Source: Macrolepiota albuminosa
Lineage: Eukaryota > Basidiomycota > Agaricomycetes > Agaricales > Agaricaceae
Assembly: GCA_027475525.1 (NCBI GenBank)
Contig: JAMWFC010000132.1
Coordinates: forward strand, 1,101,074 to 1,165,073
DNA: 64,000 nucleotides
Direction: 5' to 3'
The translations under genes and the position numbers were made by a program. Below, in pieces: positions 1 to 11,510 of this stretch. Each line of letters opens with the position of its first letter. Position 1 is the stretch's first letter. The notes below the pieces were generated by a model, which did no database searches, had not been told where the DNA came from, and saw only the letters and a program-made list of their open reading frames with translations.

Positions 1-1
1 G

Positions 2-553
2 CGACGCAGTGCAAAGGTGGCAAGGAAGGTAGGAGAGGAGGCAGCGGCAGGAGTTGCCCGGGAGGAGCCTGAGTGGCAGTGGCTGCCTCCCTATGGTAAC
101 ACTGCCCCTTGGGAGGTGTCTGACCCCGAGGACATTGCTGGGTTGGAACCTAGGCGACCTGTTGTCGCCAGGATAAACCCTGCCTGGACTCCCCAGCCTC
201 AGCCAACGGTTACTGGCGACGCTTTTAACTGGCTGGGGCAAGACCTCGTATATCCAGTGGTAGCGCTCAACCCGTGGGAAATGCTAGAGAGGTTTTCGAG
301 GAGGGTGGCAACAATGGAGTCAGCAATGGAGCGGGAATGGGAACGAGTCCAGGGCCAGCTCATAGTGCTTCGCTTGCGCTATTCTAACTTGGGTCGCAGC
401 CTGCATGTCCTGCGCGATTACCAAGCGGATTGCCAAGCCGCCCTGGACTGGCAAACTTCTAACAACATTTTGCCTGGCAACCTTCTTCCCCTTCATGATT
501 CCTCCCTGCCAGTCTTTGACGATTTGTTACCGATGGACAACAATAGCAAGTAA
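2..553 (+). CDS. Hypothetical ORF antisense to gypsy element 1, 5' partial
   Basis: The frame is open from the left edge of the window to a stop at 551-553, about 183 codons, with no ATG before the middle. I do not recognise a domain. The product is rich in W and P near the start (motifs EWQWLPP, DAFNWLG), then becomes a charged helical stretch (around MESAMEREWERVQGQL), and ends acidic. It lies between the integrase end and the expected distal LTR of gypsy 1, on the opposite strand. It has no stops, while the neighbouring pol is broken. It could be an accessory ORF of the element or a captured host fragment. Confidence 0.45.
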   Translation, partial: RRSAKVARKVGEEAAAGVAREEPEWQWLPPYGNTAPWEVSDPEDIAGLEPRRPVVARINPAWTPQPQPTVTGDAFNWLGQDLVYPVVALNPWEMLERFSRRVATMESAMEREWERVQGQLIVLRLRYSNLGRSLHVLRDYQADCQAALDWQTSNNILPGNLLPLHDSSLPVFDDLLPMDNNSK

Positions 554-866
554 ACAGTCCTTAGTGTAGATAGGCTGTTTCTGTATATTTTCTTTTTTGT
601 TAGTGCTCTTTTTATATATTTGCTTCTGAGTCAGTGAGAGTAAGTCTTCTAAGTAAACTGATAAGTAAACATAGCTGGATGGAATCTTAGCAAAATTTTG
701 CAAAGGGAAATGCTCAGTAAGTCATCATAGCAAAAAACCCTTGGAAAGAGTTGCGCAAGGCGCTTAAGCGTTGGCGACACGCTAGCGCTGCAGCTTGACT
801 ATGTAAGGAATTGTCTGTTGGATATAGTACAGTAAGTAACAGCAAGAAAGATAAGTAAGGTAAGTA
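554..866. other. Intergenic, no gene seen
   Basis: AT-rich sequence between the antisense ORF and the integrase end of gypsy 1. It contains repeated short words of the type GTAAGTAA. No coding sequence or RNA gene is visible. Confidence 0.5.
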
Positions 867-1020
867 ATAGAAAAAGAGAGCTTATCAATATAGTCTTTTC
901 TAATCATTTTCTTCTTCTTCAACCAGAGTCGGCAAATCATCATATAGAAAAAGAGAGCTTATCAATATAGTCTTTTCTAATCATTTTCTTCTTCTTCAAC
1001 CAGAGTCGGCAAATCATCAT
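867..1020. repeat. 77-bp exact tandem duplication, probable assembly overlap
   Basis: 867-943 and 944-1020 are identical, offset 77. The duplicated piece covers the last codons of the integrase frame. The same 77-bp offset recurs at about 20 places in this window (see findings). Confidence 0.9.
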
Positions 1021-2449
1021 TGTCCAATAATTTGGTTTCTTCAAGTTCCCTAAGTTTAGCGGTGTCGATATCTAGCACCTCAAGCGGCAAGTCAATTTGT
1101 TCCCTGGCGAGATATGGCAATAGGCAAAAGGTGGCAACAGGTCGATGCAGTACTAAACCATCTAATTTACAGAGCACATAAGCGCCTCCACGGTTACAAG
1201 AGATAACTACCAAAGGTCCTAGATAGCATGGATGCATTTTCTTGTTGTATGAGGTTTCAATTTTGGAGTTGCACATAAGCACTAGTGCTCCTCTCGGGAA
1301 GTTGTAATCCTTGATAGTAGCGCTATGCTTGGTTTCAAATCATAGTGCTGCTTGGTGACGGGCGCTAACGACTACCTCGTGGAGTCGCTCTAAATCTTCT
1401 TTCCTTTGTTGGAGATCAATAGCTCGTCTGGCGATCAGATTGGTAGTCGCTAAGATGCTGTTAGGTGCTGGCTGAAGGTAGGTTGCTTCTATAATGTTGG
1501 CAGGGAGTAACAGATGGGTGCCAGTAGCCGCATAATAGGGAGAACAACCCATGTGCTTACGAATGGTAACTCTTTCCAACCAAAATAATGAATATGTCGC
1601 CTCACTCCAACAAGACTCATCGCCATCGACTGCCTTGAAGAGCGCTTGCCGAACATCAAAGTGTGGTCTCTCTACCAAACCATTGGCACGCTTGTTGTAG
1701 CCAGATACTTGAATATGATGGATGTTGTATTTCTTGGCAAGATATGTTAGCGCTTTGATAATGGGTACACCGTTATCCGTGACGATTTCTCTTAGCACTC
1801 CCCAATAGCAAATGACGTCCTCAAATAGCCACTTGGCGACTGCCTCTGTATTTTCTCTCTGAAACATTCAAAATTCAGGCCAGTGGATTAGCGAGCAACG
1901 ACCTTGAATAATGTACTTGTAGCAACCGGATTTGGGCATGTGCATGGTATCGACGTAGATTTTGCTGAAGAGGGGAGCTGGCATTGCAACGGTTGGTGGA
2001 ATAAGCACTTGGCATGTTTGTTGAATTTGGCAGAGGTGGCAAGTCCTAATGTACCAGGCGATGTTGGCACTAGCGTGTGGCCACCAGAATCATTCTAACA
2101 AAGAGGCTCGGGTAGCATACAAACCTCTATGTCCTAGTCCGTCATGCATGGCATGCAGGACTCGTAAGCAACTTTCTGGCTTGATGATCAGCTTGTAAGC
2201 GCCATCTCAATTTTGTCACCAAAGGCGGTTGTTGGTAAAGAAGAAGTGGGTGGCATATCGGATAAAGGTCGCGTATTGTTTGTCAGTAAAGCTGGCTGGT
2301 TGCTTGAGGTCCTGTATCCATTGTTCAACTATCAACAAATGACTGTCTTCCGCCTTTGCCTTGGCGGATCGGGGAACAGCATCGTAGGTCAGGTTTCTGC
2401 TGTCTTCTCTTAGCGGCTGGGGTTCTTGTACGACTTTTACTGGAGGCAA
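977..2449 (-). pseudogene. Gypsy 1 integrase, broken
   Basis: Read from 2449 down, the linker after RNase H contains a charged helical stretch that ends near a NRLW motif. A zinc-finger remnant follows (CHLC around 2050) and then the catalytic core. Core motifs seen are VDTMHM (first Asp, around 1945), TDNG (second Asp, around 1775) and NGLVER (catalytic Glu, around 1675). The C-terminal part at 1282-977 has the YLGP / RGGAYVL signature common in basidiomycete gypsy integrases. Stops and frame changes between 2216 and 1867 and between 1340 and 1282 break it. The function would be insertion of element cDNA into nuclear DNA. Confidence 0.85.
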
Positions 2450-2545
2450 GTCTTGTCCAAGGATGCTTGCTGTGTAGAATGTGAGGGGTGCGCTAAAGAT
2501 CTCGGGGCAATAAGGGACAATGGGATGTAGAAGGATACTGGCAGG

Positions 2546-3214
2546 CTATTGCCGTTGTAGTAGGGGAATTGGCTGTTGTATAAGGTGCACGAAACCATGT
2601 AATCTGTTGATCCAGTCCTCGAAATCGCTATCAGCCTGTGGATCCACTGCCGGGTTGCCAGGCTGCTGTGGTTGCCTAGAGAGTCCATCTGGTCCGTGAA
2701 AAGAGCTCTTGACATGGACCAGTTCAAAGTGAAACATAAGGATAGCGACTACCCACTGGTTCATACTAGCGGATGGCTAGATATCGGGATTCTGCAGCAT
2801 GCCTTTGATGTATCTAGCATCGACTTCAACAATAAGGTTCCGCACGCCAATCAAATACATCTTTAGCAACCAGAAGGCTCTGAAGAGTCCATAGAGCTCT
2901 AGCTTAGGCTGACTGTAACGAGATTCCCAGTCATTTAGCGTGATAGACCCAAAGCGGTTGTAGCATTGCTGTTTCCGATTGTCACTAAGGCACTGACACA
3001 AGAAGTAGCGAACGGCAATGTACAAAGTATCCACCGCCAAGATAACAGGGTCAGCAGAGCTATAGTCAATTGGAACTAGGGGCTTGGCGTCTTGTAGGGC
3101 TTTTACTAAGTCTCATTGTGCAGTGACCTGGTCTGGTCCAAATTCAAAGGGCTCGTTGGCGTGGGTGAGTTGGTTAAGGGTGTGTGCGCGATGGGCAAAA
3201 TTCTTGACAAATAT
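2546..3214 (-). pseudogene. Gypsy 1 RT C-terminus / RNase H
   Basis: The minus-strand frames 3040-2777 and 2764-2546 carry the RNase H-type sequence of Ty3 elements: RFGSITLN, QPKLELYGLFRA, VEVDARYIKGML, then FHFELVHV and HGPDGLSR, which leads into the integrase linker. The enzyme would degrade the RNA strand of the RNA:DNA hybrid during reverse transcription. It is interrupted upstream by the solo LTR at 3215 and has a frame change between the two ORFs. Confidence 0.8.
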
Positions 3215-4118
3215 TGATATGATGCTGTACCAGCAGTCAGGGACACAACATGCACCAGAAGTCAAAATAAACATTTAATTATGGGCTGAAAACTGTAAGC
3301 CTCCTGGTAGCAGTCTCAACAAATTATATCTCCAAAAACACCCCAATAAATACACAGACAGTACAGAACAAAGGGCAGGGACCAGCTCAAGCTATCAACT
3401 CAACAATAGTCCAACCACTGTTATGGAGAGGGGAAGCATAGGAGCTGGCAGAGGTGACAAAAGGGGATCAAATTGTGATGATCTAGATCAAGATCTGATC
3501 TGACAATGCCCAATTTGATATGACTGAAAGGGGAAAGGGAAAGAAGCATGGAGGGATGTCAAAAGAGATGAATAGAATGGTGGCACATGCATTGAATGGA
3601 GGAAGGGAGGGATGAATGGAATGGTGGCACTGAAACATGCATTGAATGGAGGAAGGAAGAGATGAATGGAATGGTGGCACTGAAACATGCATCACCAAAA
3701 TGGAAAATGGAACAACAAATTAGGTCAGGAATGCTGGGAGGTCAAGAGCAAAAAGTCATGTGATCTGGTGGTCTGTGCACTGGAAAATTAGTATAAATAG
3801 TCCAAGTAGAGTAGAGAATAACCAGGCATTTGATAGGCAAAGGCTCAGTGGTTCCCAGGGAGTGAATCACCTAGGCTAGAGTTTATTGAACCTCTTCTTG
3901 GAAGTCTATTGGAAAACAAAGGCTCGGCAGTTCCCAGGGAGTGAACTGCTTAGGCTGGAGTTGACTGAGAACCTTCTACTGCCCACCAGAGTATTTAATA
4001 TTCTGTGAAGCACCTCATTACCTCAAGCAATCAGCAAGCAACAGTGTGGATTAGAGGGAACTTTCTGAGTTACCAATAAGCCCCAGAACTACAGTAATAC
4101 TTGCCACCAAGTACTACA
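3215..4118 (+). mobile_element. Solo LTR, family L1, inserted in gypsy 1 RT
   Basis: The repeat starts TGATATGATGCTG and ends AAGTACTACA, with ATAT on both sides (3211-3214, 4119-4122), a 4-bp target-site duplication. Relatives occur at 33920-34748 (inverted), 42162-43172 and 61538-62332. No internal coding sequence is present, so this is the product of LTR-LTR recombination. Orientation is given relative to the other family members. Confidence 0.85.
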
Positions 4119-5633
4119 ATATCCTGAGAATGCCAACAGTACCAAGAAAGGCGCGAACTTCAGATAAGTCACGGCAAGGACCCATCGCTCCAGGAGTGCT
4201 AAGCAAGACTCATTGGGAACGCATCCATTGGGTGTGCAGATGTGACCAAGTATTTTGAATCTTGGCAGGCAAAGAAGGAGCTTGTGACCGCTAAAGGTTC
4301 CACCGCTATACTTCATACGTTAGAGCACTCGGTTGAGCAGCTGGAAAAACTCCCATAGCGCTAAGCGGATGTTGGGGTTCTTGGGATGGGTTGCCGGTAA
4401 GCCGTTTACGAGTTGCCAGTCTTTGGGGCCTTTGACGCCAATGTCATCAATGAAGCTAAGGACATTATGTGGTATCTCAGGTTGGAGGATGAAAGTGATG
4501 TCATCATGGAATATGGGGACTGAGTTTGTCCAGCCCATCGGTAAAGTGACTAGGCACAATGCACCAAACGGGGTTTGAAAAGTCGTAAGGTCACGGAAAG
4601 AAGGGTGTATCAGACGTTTGTCGTAGCCAATTTAGAGATCAAGGGTGGCGCCACAAATACGCCCAGCAAAGGACTCAGCAACGTGGTCAGGAAAAGGTGG
4701 TACGCCAGAGTGTCATATGGTAACTCTATTCAGCGGTTCAAGACTGTGGACTATGTGTAGATTGCCGTTCTTTTTGAGGACACAGAACCATCAGGAGCGG
4801 TAAGAACTGTTTGAGGGTTCATAGACGCCAGCCTTTATCTTGGTCCTAATAATTTGGCAGACCTTGGCTTTGATTCCAGGTGGTAACGGTTGGTTGTGTT
4901 CAGTCCACAGCACGTGAGGAATGGTTGGGATTACAACAGGCGGGAAGAAGTCTGTATGGAGGCTACTGCGTTCCGAGTCCTCCCAAGCAAAGGCTTTATC
5001 TTGCTTAGCGACGAGATCGGTAAGGACTTCCAACTCATCTTTGGTCAAAAACCCTGTGTCATGCTCCTTGGCGAACTGTTGCTGGCGTTCTGTGGTAAAA
5101 CGTCCTGTGGGCTGAAAGGGTGGCGGATTTGGTGATAAGGTTGGCATGTCGGCAAGAGGGTTGCCAATGATCTGGCGCTCGATTCTAAATGTTTCAGGAG
5201 AGTGCGTAGCGACGGGTTTTGTTTTAAGCACAACTGACTTATATTTCTTTTTGACTTGAACCCCTTTCCTTTTGGGAGCGTTAGCTTGATTATATACAGA
5301 GGTGGAAAGGGAAACTGTAGCCTGTGGAGCAGCAAGTCCGAGAACGGCAGGAGACGAGGCTCCGGGAAGGGTAGTGAGATAAGTATTGGTAGACGCAATG
5401 TTTTGAAATGATTTGGAAGCGGCAAGGTACAAGTATGCTAGAGTGGAGTCAGTAATGTTTGGGTTTTTCTGGGAAAGCTCAGCGTTGGTAGTGGATAAAG
5501 TAGTTAAAACATCTTCATCAAGAAAAGCAGTAGACACAATATTTACAAGACCAGTAGAATGGTCATATTCCAGTGTTAGCGCCACATCTCCATGATCGTC
5601 GCCAATCACCTCCTTGATGGTTTGTGAAAACAC
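4119..5633 (-). pseudogene. Gypsy 1 reverse transcriptase, with stops
   Basis: One minus-strand frame runs from 5633 to about 4119. The first part is a linker; the RT begins near the PPGIKAKVCQIIRTKI and YEPSNSSYRS motifs (around 4800). Downstream are HSLEPLN, then LPMGWTNSVPIFHDD and the catalytic motif FIDD (the YXDD box, around 4450), and the ILGH thumb region. Stops fall at about 4790, 4715 and 4625, and the solo LTR cuts off the end. RT would copy the element RNA into cDNA. The catalytic aspartates are kept, but the frame is not translatable. Confidence 0.85.
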
Positions 5634-5797
5634 CGGTGGGGAGGCTCGTTGGCGTGTTGGTCGGTAAATTCCGGGGGCTTAGCATGGGTGCCTTTTTGTT
5701 GTCCCCTAGGGAACATTGGCACTGTTCATCAGATTCTGGAATTGGGGTCACTGATTGTTAGGGTCGTCTCGTTGTCGGTAACAGTCTTGACGACTGA

Positions 5798-6643
5798 TCA
5801 CACCAAGACATCAAAGGGTCTGCTGAGTAGTAAATCGTATGCCAAGGATTGTAAAATGTGTATCTGCAAGTAAAAAGTGATATCGCCAAGGGTGCAAGGC
5901 ACATTCTTGGCGAGGCCTAAGAATCTGTCTACTGTGCCGTTAGCACTCTGCATGTTTAGTATAACTATAGGATCATAAATGAGGCCTAGATTGTTAGCGA
6001 CTTCGGCTGCCATAGAAATAATTTGAGACCTGCTATCCACAATTGCCTCTACCTCATGCTTGTTGTCTACCGTTAGCACGACTGAGCGGATAGCGTGCGA
6101 TTCTTGAGTGACAGTAACAATTGCTGGGTCTTCTCCATGTTCTACTGACCTAAGATAGGTCTCCACTGGGTCCACAGAGGTGGCGTTAGCGATGGTATCA
6201 GCTGGAGAGTCCTCAGTGTCAGGAGAGTCAACGGTAACAGAAAAACCGGGAAGCGCATCGTTGAGGTCCTTGACCTCGGCAATGGTTGTCACCAAGGGAC
6301 GTCGAGGAGTAACTGCCGTTTTCACCTGGTTACGGACATTGGGAGCAATACTGCAAAGTTCTTCAACTGATAAAGTGACGGTGGTTTTCATAATGCGGCT
6401 GAAGACGTGGTTTGATTTTTCTATGTCAAAAATTGGCGTGGTAGGTCGGTAGCCGCCTTCGGTACGCTTCTCAGGAGCGGCAAAATTTTGTTGTGCGGGA
6501 GCATGATAACGGTCGGGAATCCCTGAGTAGGGATGGAGAGGTGGCAAGGGCAGTTCAGGAACGGCAGCGGACGACGATGGTTCTGGATTTGTAGCTGGCG
6601 GAGCGGCAGGAGCAGAAGTCGGTAACTTGTTAGCGGGTGACAT
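5798..6643 (-). pseudogene. Gypsy 1 aspartic protease region
   Basis: The 281-codon frame begins with a P/A-rich linker and ends with a retropepsin-like fold. The usual D-S/T-G active-site triplet appears here as DSR (in AIVDSRSQII), so the glycine is replaced and the enzyme is probably dead. Downstream motifs NMQSANG and CTLGDITFYLQ are typical of gypsy proteases in basidiomycetes. A frameshift lies between this frame and the RT frame (between 5798 and 5633). Confidence 0.75.
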
Positions 6644-6978
6644 TGGCTTGTATCCTTTAAGAGGCTGTTTAGGCTACTTAACTTCAACCCCATCAAAAAC
6701 CTGATTCTTGAGCAACCTTCTGTAACTTGGCGATACGTTCTTCCCACAAGAAGGTGGGGGGGGTCGCCAACGCTGTCAAAGTGTAAGACCTTGTGAATCA
6801 TTTGCTGTTGGGTCGCCTGTTCGGGGTCGGGGTTGGCATTGCCAGAAAGTGTACCGGTAACAATTTGTCCTGGATTGTGCCTATGCCATTCATCAACTCG
6901 CTCCTGGAAGGACTTCTTGTCCGGGTAGTTGGGGATGGTGGCGCCAGTGGTGAGAACTATCTTGCCATCAATAGCCCT

Positions 6979-8029
6979 TCAAATTCTTCCTTGCCAGATG
7001 TAATTTTCTAAAGTCACGCAGCGTCCTCTAGTCATAGTGTGGCCAATTTCCCTGCAAAAGTGGCAAGGGCCTGGCATGGGTACATGAGCAGGTTGGTTAG
7101 CAGCGAGGTTGGTTGTAATCATGGTTTCAATACGAGTCATAGCGGATGTGACAGCAGCGGTAATGGCAGCGTTGAGATCCTTCTTCTTAACGAAGTCGGC
7201 AACAGGAGGCGGGATAGGAATTATACCGTTAGTTTGCTCAGGTGGTGGGCTCGTCCTAGCGCGCTGCAGCCCAATGCCAGTGTCCGTCTCCTTGAGAACC
7301 CACTTACTGGCTTCAAAGACGTCGGCAATGTTATAGGGCTCGTCAGGGTGATGGGCCTGATGAACTATTTCTAGGTGACGAGCAATGCGAATCCAAAGCA
7401 AAGTCGGAATGCCTTGTTGGAATAGGCAACATTCCTCATTAATATATAGCTTGCTGTTTTGCACTAACCACCTGGTGATCTTTTGGAATTCACGGTAATA
7501 CGTTGAGAAGGCGCCAAGAGACGATGTGCCATTGTTGAATGACTCATGGACTAGTTTTTGCAGCTCGTTTACTGAGTATTGGGTAGCCTCTTCAGCGCCA
7601 GGGTACAACTGAATTACTGCCGTCTTCCAGTCTTCATATGAGGCGCCTTGGGCTGGAATGGGTGGGATGGCAGGAACAAAAGCGGCAAACTTGGCAAGAC
7701 CCATCCACGTCTCCGCCATGTCATATGACACGTATCTTGACGCGTACTCCTTCATCTGTGTGTGGTCGGTCCCTAAATAAATACTCTAATTCCTTGAAAT
7801 ACTGGGAGAGCTCCTGTGGCTTGGACTCGTCCCATTTTGGTGCTGAGAAGTGGTTACGTGGTGGCATGCGCTGAACTGGTTGTTCCATGGCGATGGTGGT
7901 ACCGAGTTTGGTTAGCAGTTGTGGGGAAGGGGTTCTAGGTATTGGCAATGGAGTAAGAGAAATGATGAGTTGAGAAAGCGGTGTTAACAGAGTAATGGGG
8001 GTAACTGGTTGTAGTATGGCAAGCGGCAA
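6979..8029 (-). pseudogene. Gypsy 1 gag, frameshifted
   Basis: Two overlapping minus frames (8029-7721 and 7755-6979) together make a retrotransposon gag: an N-terminal P/L-rich part, a capsid region (motifs HFSAPKWD, LEYLF, KEYASRYV, AETWMGL, FSTYYREFQKI) and a C-terminal zinc knuckle around 7060 (CHFC...GH...C, with the last spacing longer than the usual four residues). One frameshift lies at about 7750. Gag would form the cytoplasmic particle and bind the element RNA. It sits directly downstream of the primer-binding-like site and LTR. Confidence 0.85.
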
Positions 8030-8250
8030 CGTTAAGAGGTCGTCGGCGCTAAAGTCGAGAGAACACGGGAAGAGATCAGGAAATTCATCTACAGTGGTGT
8101 TCTGTAGTTCCTGTGCAAGAGAGAGACCCGGTAAGGCACTAGGTGGTTGTGGGGTTGATGGGTGGGAAGGAGCTATGCCTTCTGCCGACTGCTCTAGCAG
8201 GCGGCGCCTACACTGGAGACGGGTTTCTGGTGGAATTCGGCCCTAGAGAT
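8030..8250 (-). other. Gypsy 1 leader between primer site and gag
   Basis: This stretch between the primer-binding-like site and the visible gag frame holds no separate gene. It may include the true gag start, which I could not fix. Confidence 0.4.
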
Positions 8251-8268
8251 CCCTCACGGTGGGCTCCA
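8251..8268 (-). promoter_or_regulatory. Primer-binding-like site of gypsy 1
   Basis: Three bases inside the LTR end, the minus strand reads TGGAGCCCACCGTGAGGG. It starts with TGG, as expected for a site that pairs with a tRNA 3' CCA end. The matching tRNA was not identified. Confidence 0.6.
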
Positions 8269-8271
8269 ATT

Positions 8272-9189
8272 TGATGACGCCCAAAGTTTGGTCAGTAACA
8301 AATATAGTAATAGTGTTACCATACCAAAAGCTTGTGTTGGGCGCACTATAAGTGATGTGAGGAGTCCCGGGCAGGTCCCAGAGAACGTGCCTGTGAAAAT
8401 GAGGAAAAGTCGGTAAGGGGGCCGCCAAGTGTAAAGCGCTAAGGTAAAGCACCTATGAAGGGAGCGGTAAGTGCACACGGCAATGTCAGCGGCAAGAACA
8501 CAGTAAGCTTAGTGAAGTCTAAGCGTCGTAAATGCCTGCCGTAACTGCAAGGCACGAGTAGGTCAAGGGCTGGTGATAGTCTGCAACTGCTGATGAGTTC
8601 GACGTTGCCGACCATAAGGGAGACTGAAGTAAGGGGAGCAGGAAACTCTGGTCTATTGTTCAATGGGTATGTACAAGTCGGTAAGTACTTTTTATACTAC
8701 AAGGAGTTCACTGTCGCCAGTGACTAACCATTGCCAAAGTGCGGTAAACTAGAAAATTTTATAGGGGTAGCTCCAACGGTTTCAGATCTCTACTGTCTAT
8801 TCAAGACTCTTAGTGATGCCAGGCAGCAGATCGTGAAGCTAAACCATCAATCCATCACCCTTCTGTCTGTCAAAAATGCTTAGCAATGTCAGGTGCCAGA
8901 TTGAGGCGCTTAGGCGGTGTCAGACGCCAAGGTCAAACGCCAAGCTGTCCGTCAGTTTTTGATAGATCATTAATCTTCTTGCTAAGCGCTGTTGTCAGTG
9001 ATGGATGCCATCTGTCAGTTGTCATTCTTGCTGCCCTCGGCGCTATCATTGATCGGATCTGCTTCTTGCTGTACCCGGCCATCAAATATCGCCAAAATTG
9101 GATAATTAGCGCGTGCTAAGGTATCCCAAGTCAGTGCCACGTTGCCGTAGCCTGCCGTTGATGTGCTGATCCTGCATGGGGTCCTATCA
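8272..9189 (-). repeat. LTR of gypsy 1 (5' LTR in minus orientation)
   Basis: On the plus strand it runs from TGATGACGCC (8272) to CCTATCA (9189), so the ends are TGAT...ATCA. The inner boundary is fixed by the primer-binding-like site. The outer boundary is supported by CCAT at 9190-9193, which matches the CCAT just before the same-family LTR at 63565. The two LTRs share the same start and most bases over 430 bp, with scattered transitions and an 18-bp indel. Confidence 0.75.
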
Positions 9190-9796
9190 CCATGATCAAT
9201 GATCAGATCACGCCATTCACCCCAGCTATCACGCATCATGCATTATGACATCCCCTTCATGCCAATTGATTGTATGCTCTGCATGCACAATTCCTGGTAT
9301 ACAGTCTCCCCTCTGTCTGCCGCTGCTCATTTATTCCTGGGAACTGTCTTAGACATCCTAGGACACTCCTCAAACCCCTGGAGCAGCCCCCTGCAGTACT
9401 TATAGTTGGTAGTCACCTTGTTTTACTTGAGTCTTGATATTACACTTATTGTTTGTGTGCCCCTTTGGTTTTGACTGGTACGCATTGACTAGCACACTTT
9501 GACTGGCGTGCTTGACTGGCACACATACTTCTGAGATTGGTAAGCACTTTGCAACTTAAGTTTACTAACTCCAGTCTCATCTTAGAACCCCCAGTTTTCA
9601 ACTCGACCTTAACTCCAAAATACCCTTCAACTTCCCTGTTCCCTGGACTAAGTTCCTGACCCCAGGTATTTCTTGTTTTGTGTCTTGAACCCTGGAGCAT
9701 GGTCCAGAGTTCCAGACACCTGAGTACACATAGATCAAGTTTGCCTCGTAAAGGTGTTGCTTTCCTGGCAAGCCCCTGAATTAGTGGAACCTGACA
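9190..9796. repeat. LTR fragment X (right part), target of gypsy 1 insertion
   Basis: The segment ends GGAACCTGACA at 9796, the typical end of an LTR that begins TGTCA. It is followed by ATTAT (9797-9801) and then directly by copia RNase H sequence. Its proposed left part is 63382-63564, which begins TGTCACAACC after ATCAT. No coding sequence is seen. Confidence 0.55.
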
Positions 9797-10126
9797 ATTA
9801 TGAATATGTAGCCTCCCATTGACTTCCTAGTGTCTAGATCACCACCATAGTCTGCATCAACATATTCAATGGGTTTGATCAAGTCTTGTGGGTCCTGTGA
9901 GTAGATGATGGAGTAGTGCTTACAACATGGAGTAAAAGTGTTCTAATATGCTGGTCCTGGGTTGAATTGAAAATGGGCAAGTACTCCCACAGCAAAGGAA
10001 AGATCAGGCCTGGTAGCTACCTGTGCCCAAATTAATGAGCCAAGTAGCTTATAGTATGATTTGTCAAGCATGAAACTCCTATCAGACTCTGTTTGCAGGC
10101 ACATTGACTTGGTAAAGTGTATACCA
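9797..10126 (-). pseudogene. Copia 1 RNase H, first part
   Basis: Translation on the minus strand gives copia RNase H motifs IEYVDADYGGDLDTRKS and GGYIF, preceded by the RT-connection sequence around 9950. There are several stops. The frame ends at the junction with LTR X. The continuation (MSGRAVLWSSKQQ, STTEAEY) is found at 63289-63376. Confidence 0.8.
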
Positions 10127-10131
10127 GATGG

Positions 10132-10651
10132 TGTAAGGGTGACCTCTGGAGGCTATGGCTCAGTCACACAGCTGGCAGAGGGAGATCCAAAGTGTATTAG
10201 AGTATATAATGACAATATCATAATAACTACTCACCTGGCAGAGGAAGATCCAAAAAGAACAAGTCTAGGGATTCCCTATGCCAGGTTGGATGCTTCTGGG
10301 GCCTCTGAAGCATGGAAAACAACTGTACAGGACAACAAAACCTTAAAAACTTGAAAATTGTCTAAACAAACCAATGCACAAACAAGGCAGGTAAACTCTG
10401 GACTTTGGAGGTCAGAAAGGCAAACTCCAGCTTATGTAAGTGGTCTGGAAGTGGTACTGAAGAGCCCACACTTGTCTGAATGATAGCTAAAGAACCAGAG
10501 CACCTCAAGGGCTAAGAATAGTACTAATATATAGTGTTGAAAGAATAGAAACAGTAAAGTAAAAGAATGACAGCAGAAATAAAGAAATGAATAAAAGAAG
10601 AATGAAGGAATAAAGAGTGAAAGAAGAAAGAAATGAGGAGTCCCCTGACAG
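10132..10651 (-). mobile_element. Solo LTR, family L2, in copia 1
   Basis: 520 bp from TGTAAGGGTG to CCCTGACA, flanked by GATGG on both sides (10127-10131, 10652-10656), a perfect 5-bp target-site duplication. It separates copia RT from RNase H. Related copies are 41828-43351, an inverted partial copy ending at 16458, and the fragment 12672-12891 next to a gypsy gag, which sets the minus orientation. Confidence 0.85.
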
Positions 10652-10656
10652 ATGGG

Positions 10657-11510
10657 AGTATGTGATAGGCATTACATTGGCTCATTCTGAAATATTGAAA
10701 TAAACGTGTGAGATAGGCTCATGGTAACAAAGATATTACTCCTGATTGGAGATTGCATATGATTGCCATACTAACTATGAAAGATAGATCACCTATATTT
10801 TTAATTTTATATGCTTTGCCCAGTTTGCATTTTTCCTATTCTGCACCTTCCTTAGTTGTTGAAAGTCTAAAAGTGTTGTCAGTGAAGGTATTAGTGATAG
10901 TGTGTTCATGGTTTCTGATTTGGCTACATATGCAGCTGTCTGCTTAAGAAGTAAGGTATTCAAGTCTTTGATAGACACTGTCAAGGGTATGCCACCACTC
11001 TTGGCTGCCCTGCATCATGCTGTATAGGATTTTCAGCAGTCAGCACACTTTTTTCTCCCTCCTTGAAAACCAGAAGGTATGTGCATGTAGACCATGTGCT
11101 CAGGTATACTGTTTAGGTATGCTGAGACAAAATTAACCTGCCAGATATGTAAGCCAAGTTGCATCACCACAGCTGCTGAGATTCTGAGTGACTCAAGTTG
11201 AACAACCACCACATACATCTTTTCAAAATCTTTACCAGTCATCTGCAAGTAATTCTTTGCCACTAGCCATGCTTTTTGCTAAATCACTTTACTCTCAGCA
11301 TCATATTTGTTGGCATATACCCATCTACAGCCTATGACTTTCTTCTCCACCAGCATGTCCTCCCATGCAATAAGCTCAAAAACTCCTCTTTGACACAAAA
11401 CCTCCAATAGACATGAAAACCGATTGGCACCAGACAGCAGAGGCATATAACTCATCCATCACTCTACTAAAAACCCTCCTCTGCAGAACCAAAGGACTCA
11501 TCTAAAGGTT
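10657..11510 (-). pseudogene. Copia 1 reverse transcriptase
   Basis: Minus-strand motifs in order: KKVIGCRWVYANKYDAE (around 11330), GKDFEKMY, LESLRISAA, LGLHIWQVNFVSAYLN, VYMHIPSGF (11263-11033), then decayed sequence to IGDLSFIVSMAI near 10800. This is the Ty1/copia RT signature. The catalytic region after the fingers is not readable, and there are several stops. The gene is bounded by the foreign gag fragment on one side and the solo LTR on the other. Confidence 0.8.

Larger units (their letters stand above)
1..9189 (-). mobile_element. Ty3/gypsy LTR retrotransposon 1, degenerate, left end outside window
   Basis: Read on the minus strand, the order is LTR (8272-9189), primer-binding-like site, gag, protease, reverse transcriptase, RNase H and integrase. 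This is the Ty3/gypsy order, in which integrase follows RNase H. The coding part is broken by several stops and at least two frameshifts, so this copy is not autonomous. A 904-bp solo LTR of another family sits inside the RT (3215-4118). The distal LTR is not in the window; a same-family LTR starts at 63565. The region between the integrase end and the window edge carries an ORF on the opposite strand. Confidence 0.9.
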
